Part shown: in pieces, positions 60,744-64,000 of the stretch | Position numbering within the stretch: position 1 is the first letter of the stretch | Layout of the letters: each line of letters opens with the position of its first letter | Assembly: GCF_007992095.1 (NCBI RefSeq) | Contig: NZ_BJZP01000003.1 | Location: 248,001-312,000 of the forward strand | Source of the DNA: Paenirhizobium naphthalenivorans | GTDB taxonomy: Bacteria > Pseudomonadota > Alphaproteobacteria > Rhizobiales > Rhizobiaceae | DNA length: 64,000 nt | Reading direction: 5' to 3' | The notes under the pieces: model-generated | Told to the model about the DNA's origin: nothing | The model's input: only the letters and a program-made list of their open reading frames with translations | Database searches by the model: none | Position numbers and translations under genes: made by a program

Positions 60744-61488
60744 GGCCCATTCCACCTCAACATCCCCGACCTCGGCCGGCGCCCAGGAACTCACCTGGCG
60801 CGACGGCGATATGCCTTATTCGACCGCCTTTGACGATCATTTTTATTGTCAGACCGACGGCCGGCTCGAATGCGACCACGTTTTTCTCGCCGGCAACGGA
60901 CTACCGGAGCGCTGGCTGCGCCCCGGCATCTTCCGCATCGGCGAACTGGGCTTCGGCACCGGCCTCAACGCCTGCGAGACCTGGCGACAATGGAAGGCCA
61001 CGCGAACCGCGGGCGCAAACCTGCATTTCGTCTCCTTCGAGCTCTTTCCCATGCAAGCGGAGGAACTTTCACGGGCGCTGTCACGCTGGCCGCAGATCGA
61101 TGCCGAGCGGAAGACACTCGTCGCGCGCTGGCCTGAGCATCCCGAAGGAACGGTCGATATAGAACTCGACCAACAGACGCGGCTGACCGTCCTGTGCGGC
61201 GACGCGCTCGCAAGCCTTTGCGCCAGCCCGCTTATCTTCGACGCCTGGTATCTCGACGGCTTCGCGCCCGCCCGCAATGCGGCCATGTGGTCGGCGGAAT
61301 TGATGCAGCAGGTGTTCGACCACACAGCACCGGGTGGCAGTTTCGCCACCTATGCAGCAGCCGGTTTCGTCCGTCGCAACCTGACTGCGGCTGGCTACAC
61401 CGTGGAGAGGCGCAAGGGTTTCGCGGGAAAACGGGAAATGCTCTGCGGCATCAAGCCCGCGTCAGATATCGCAGCCGAAGAACACTGA
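60736..61488 (+). CDS. mnmD: tRNA (5-methylaminomethyl-2-thiouridine)(34)-methyltransferase MnmD
   Basis: A 250 aa SAM-dependent methyltransferase equal to the N-terminal half of E. coli MnmC. It has LTWRDGDMPYSTAFDDHFYC, the SAM loop GELGFGTGLNACETW and the family motif DAWYLDGFAPARNAAMWSAELM. It methylates nm5s2U34 of tRNAs. It is a free-standing protein, not fused to the oxidase. ATG 60736 and 60742 are both possible and neither has a ribosome binding site; translation may be leaderless or poorly initiated. Its end overlaps the histidine kinase 3' end by 27 bp. Confidence 0.92.
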   Translation: MAMAHSTSTSPTSAGAQELTWRDGDMPYSTAFDDHFYCQTDGRLECDHVFLAGNGLPERWLRPGIFRIGELGFGTGLNACETWRQWKATRTAGANLHFVSFELFPMQAEELSRALSRWPQIDAERKTLVARWPEHPEGTVDIELDQQTRLTVLCGDALASLCASPLIFDAWYLDGFAPARNAAMWSAELMQQVFDHTAPGGSFATYAAAGFVRRNLTAAGYTVERRKGFAGKREMLCGIKPASDIAAEEH

Positions 61489-64000
61489 ACCGTCGCGCAG
61501 GGAACGGCCCAGCCAGCGCTCGATCTTTTCCTCAAGCTGCTCGGGGCTGACCGGCTTCGACAGATAATCATCCATGCCGGCGGCCAGGCAGGCCTCCCGG
61601 TCGCTGTCGAGCGCGTGGGCGGTCACCCCGATGATCGGTACATGCCGCCCCTCGCCCTCAGCCTTCTCCGCCTCGCGAATGGTGCGCGCCGCCTGGTGGC
61701 CGTTGAGAATGGGCATCGAGATGTCCATGATGATAAGTCTGGGCTGGAGCGCACGCCAGGCCTCCACCGCCTCCCGGCCGTTCTCAACGATGTGCTGGGT
61801 CAGGTTGGTCGATTGCAGAATCTGGCGGAAGACGATCTGATTGACTTCATTGTCCTCAGCGATCAGCACGTCACAACCACTCGAGGCAGATGTGGGGCGC
61901 ACCGGCGGTGCAGCCAACGCGCTGCCTGACGTTGCCGGAACAGCACGAGTGGAGGGTTGTTCCGGGTGGCTGTTCGCCGAGACGACACGCAAGGGCTTGC
62001 CAATCGCACCACGCGGCCACCCCAGCCGCACGGCCCGCACCACCTCGACAATGGTGCTGCGCAAAAGATTGGCGCGCGCCGGCTTCATCAGATGCGCCTG
62101 GACGTTCAGCTTCTCGAAGATCCGTTCGTCGCCAACCATGTCCATCGACGTGAGGAAAATCATGGCGATCGCCTCGAACCGATGATCGGCACGAATCATC
62201 CGTGCCACGTCGATCCCGTTCATCACCGGCATCTGGTAGTCGATGATCAGCGCATCGATGGAGACCCCGAGGCGATGGGCCTCGTCAAGTACGGCCATGG
62301 CCTCGTGACCGCTGTCGACGGCGACGCCGTCGAAACCCCAGAGCGCCAGTTGTTCGGTCAGTATCCGGCGATTGATGTCGTTGTCATCGATCACCAGAAT
62401 GCGCGCGCCTTCGACATTCACCGGCAATGGTTGCGGCTTCTGTCGCTCGTTAGCCACGGCAAAAGGCATCCGCACGGTAAAGACCGACCCTTCGCCGACC
62501 CGACTGTCGACGTCTATGTGACCACCGAACAAGTTTACCAGGCCGGCGGTAATGGCAAGACCGAGTCCGGTGCCTTCATGCCGCCGCGTCGAGGACGTGT
62601 CGACCTGGGAGAATTTGTCGAAGATCGAGATGCGTTTGTCATCGGGAATGCCGATGCCGGTATCCTCGACCCGCATCGTCAGCATTACCTGTGGCCCGTC
62701 CAAGGGCGTGCCTGACAATTCGACCAGAACGTGCCCCTTCTCGGTGAACTTGATGGCATTGCCGAGCAGATTGGTAACGATCTGGCGGAAACGGCCGGGA
62801 TCACCCGACACCATGTGCCGCACGGAGGCATCGGCGCGGACGATCAGCTCGATGTCTTTGTCAGCCGCCGAGGTCGACAGCAGCGTCGCCACGTCCTCGA
62901 TCGCCTCCACTGGATCGAACGACACGTTACGAAGCTTGAGCTGTCCTGCATCGATCTTCGAGAAGTCGAGGATGTCGTTGATGATGGTCAAGAGCGCGTT
63001 GCCGGACTTGACGATGATGTCGACGAAGGTCTTCTGGCGCGTATCGAGCGCGGATTTCGCCAGCAATTCGGCCATGCCCAGCACACCGTTCATCGGGGTG
63101 CGGATCTCGTGGCTCATGTTGGCGAGGAATTCTGACTTGGCCTGGTCAGCCGCTTCGCTCCTGGCCAGAAGAACGGTCAGTTCCTCCTGGCGGCGCTTGA
63201 GATCGGTAACATCAGTGCACACGACCATCCAGTGTCCGTGGCCACTGGCGGTCGCTTCCATCTGGACCCAGGTCTGCTCGTTGCAGAGGAAGGTTGCCGA
63301 GAAACCGGTCATGGAATGGACCTTTTCCTGCCAATCCTCAAGCACCGTCATCGGGTCGGCGCCGAAATCGCCGCGTTTGGCGCAATAGGCGAAGCAGGCA
63401 TGCCAGCTCTGTCCGGGCGCGAGCATTGCCTGTGGCACCGCGAGCATGCGGGCGAGCGACTCGTTGCTCTGGACGATGACGCCATCCTCGATCACCACGA
63501 GGCCCTGCGACATCACGCGGGTCGCGTCCTGCATGAACTGGCCGATGCGTTCAAGCTGCTCGCGCGCCTCGCTGATTTCCCGCTCCTGACGGCGCAGCTC
63601 GGTGAAGTCGGAATAGGTGATGAGGAATTTGTGATCGACGAGCGACGTCGTGGTGATCAGCACCTGCTTTCCGTCAGGGTAGACGAGCTCACGCTGCATC
63701 GTGCCTTCGAGCGCGCGCAGTTCGGTGATCCGTTCGTCAAGCCCGACGTCAAAATCTTTGCCACCTTCCCACACCCAACCACGGTCGTGATTCGTCCTGG
63801 CGTAATCCCCGAAAGTGGCCCCCTCGAGCGACCGTTCCACCGGCCACTCCCAGATCTCGCGGGTCTTGGGATTGGCGAATTCGATGACCAGATCCTCATT
63901 GAGGATGATGACGCCGACGGGCATGACGCGCAGGATGTTCTCAAGATCGGCATAGAGCTTCTGGGCTTGCGTCTGCGCCTCCATCAGCTCGCGTTCACGC
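61462..64000 (-). CDS. Hybrid sensor histidine kinase with two receiver domains (5' end outside window)
   Basis: At least 840 aa, still open at the window edge (REREL before Met 63984). Order from the visible N-terminus: PAS (about residues 10-130), PAS (about 150-270), HisKA with the phospho-acceptor in [12 protein letters not shown], HATPase with N-box [12 protein letters not shown] and G-box EGTGLGLAI, receiver 1 (Asp in [12 protein letters not shown]), linker, receiver 2 (Asp in [13 protein letters not shown]). No membrane segment is visible, so any sensor helices would be upstream of the window. A complex phosphorelay kinase, output unknown; no Hpt domain follows. Confidence 0.92.
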   Translation of the reverse strand, partial: RERELMEAQTQAQKLYADLENILRVMPVGVIILNEDLVIEFANPKTREIWEWPVERSLEGATFGDYARTNHDRGWVWEGGKDFDVGLDERITELRALEGTMQRELVYPDGKQVLITTTSLVDHKFLITYSDFTELRRQEREISEAREQLERIGQFMQDATRVMSQGLVVIEDGVIVQSNESLARMLAVPQAMLAPGQSWHACFAYCAKRGDFGADPMTVLEDWQEKVHSMTGFSATFLCNEQTWVQMEATASGHGHWMVVCTDVTDLKRRQEELTVLLARSEAADQAKSEFLANMSHEIRTPMNGVLGMAELLAKSALDTRQKTFVDIIVKSGNALLTIINDILDFSKIDAGQLKLRNVSFDPVEAIEDVATLLSTSAADKDIELIVRADASVRHMVSGDPGRFRQIVTNLLGNAIKFTEKGHVLVELSGTPLDGPQVMLTMRVEDTGIGIPDDKRISIFDKFSQVDTSSTRRHEGTGLGLAITAGLVNLFGGHIDVDSRVGEGSVFTVRMPFAVANERQKPQPLPVNVEGARILVIDDNDINRRILTEQLALWGFDGVAVDSGHEAMAVLDEAHRLGVSIDALIIDYQMPVMNGIDVARMIRADHRFEAIAMIFLTSMDMVGDERIFEKLNVQAHLMKPARANLLRSTIVEVVRAVRLGWPRGAIGKPLRVVSANSHPEQPSTRAVPATSGSALAAPPVRPTSASSGCDVLIAEDNEVNQIVFRQILQSTNLTQHIVENGREAVEAWRALQPRLIIMDISMPILNGHQAARTIREAEKAEGEGRHVPIIGVTAHALDSDREACLAAGMDDYLSKPVSPEQLEEKIERWLGRSLRDGSVFFGCDI

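Noticed and set aside
1-64000. CRISPR arrays, prophage, transposases, tRNA or rRNA genes
   Set aside because: No regularly spaced repeats, integrase, transposase or structural RNA sequence was seen on reading both strands.

Overview
The window is about 62% GC chromosome-like DNA from an alphaproteobacterium, almost certainly Rhizobiaceae (Rhizobium, Agrobacterium, Sinorhizobium and relatives). The markers are a NolR-type ArsR regulator, BacA, the glnII/gstI divergent pair, a choXWV choline transporter, the bdhA-xdhA-xdhB mixed-function operon known from Sinorhizobium meliloti, PutA paired with an Lrp-type PutR, and a RIME-like palindromic repeat. Nothing looks like a prophage, integron, CRISPR array or insertion sequence, and I found no tRNA or rRNA gene. 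Species cannot be settled from the sequence alone.

Layout. 1-6.8 kb: formate-THF ligase, the proline catabolic enzyme PutA with its divergent regulator, and a LuxR-type regulator. 6.8-7.2 kb: a gene-poor stretch with a possible gene relic and a hairpin repeat. 7.2-14.9 kb: a six-gene minus-strand cluster (coiled-coil protein, SPFH/prohibitin protein, unknown 390 aa protein, AAA ATPase, unknown 432 aa protein, DUF2333 membrane protein) with tight translational coupling in its last four genes. This is the best candidate for an undescribed multi-protein system. 15-22 kb: cytochrome c, choXWV, a HugZ-like protein, NolR, and an omega-aminotransferase. 22-34 kb: a CbpA/CbpM chaperone pair, aldose epimerase, adenine deaminase, a DUF4160/DUF2442 pair, a potassium channel with a zinc ribbon, an AAC(6')-like acetyltransferase, an alpha-glucosidase, a glycosyltransferase behind a Pho-box-like site, Der and a YfgM-like protein. 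34-41 kb: NnrU, a polysaccharide deacetylase, BacA, an MFS transporter, methionine aminopeptidase and an LLM flavoprotein.

41-59 kb is dominated by a complete purine-to-glyoxylate route split over several transcripts: guanine deaminase, xanthine dehydrogenase XdhABC, membrane urate hydroxylase PuuD with a cytochrome c tail, HIU hydrolase, OHCU decarboxylase, PuuE allantoinase, allantoicase and ureidoglycolate lyase. The adenine deaminase at 25 kb can feed it. The nitrogen-regulated glutamine synthetase II gene (sigma-54-like promoter) and the tiny divergent gene gstI sit inside this block, so purine nitrogen release and ammonium capture are physically linked. 59-64 kb: a FAD oxidoreductase whose start codon overlaps that of the divergent tRNA methyltransferase gene mnmD (a possible split MnmC), and a hybrid histidine kinase that runs off the window.

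Most long open frames opposite these genes are antisense artefacts of high third-position GC and have been left out. Family names come from motif and sequence recognition by eye; no database search was run.
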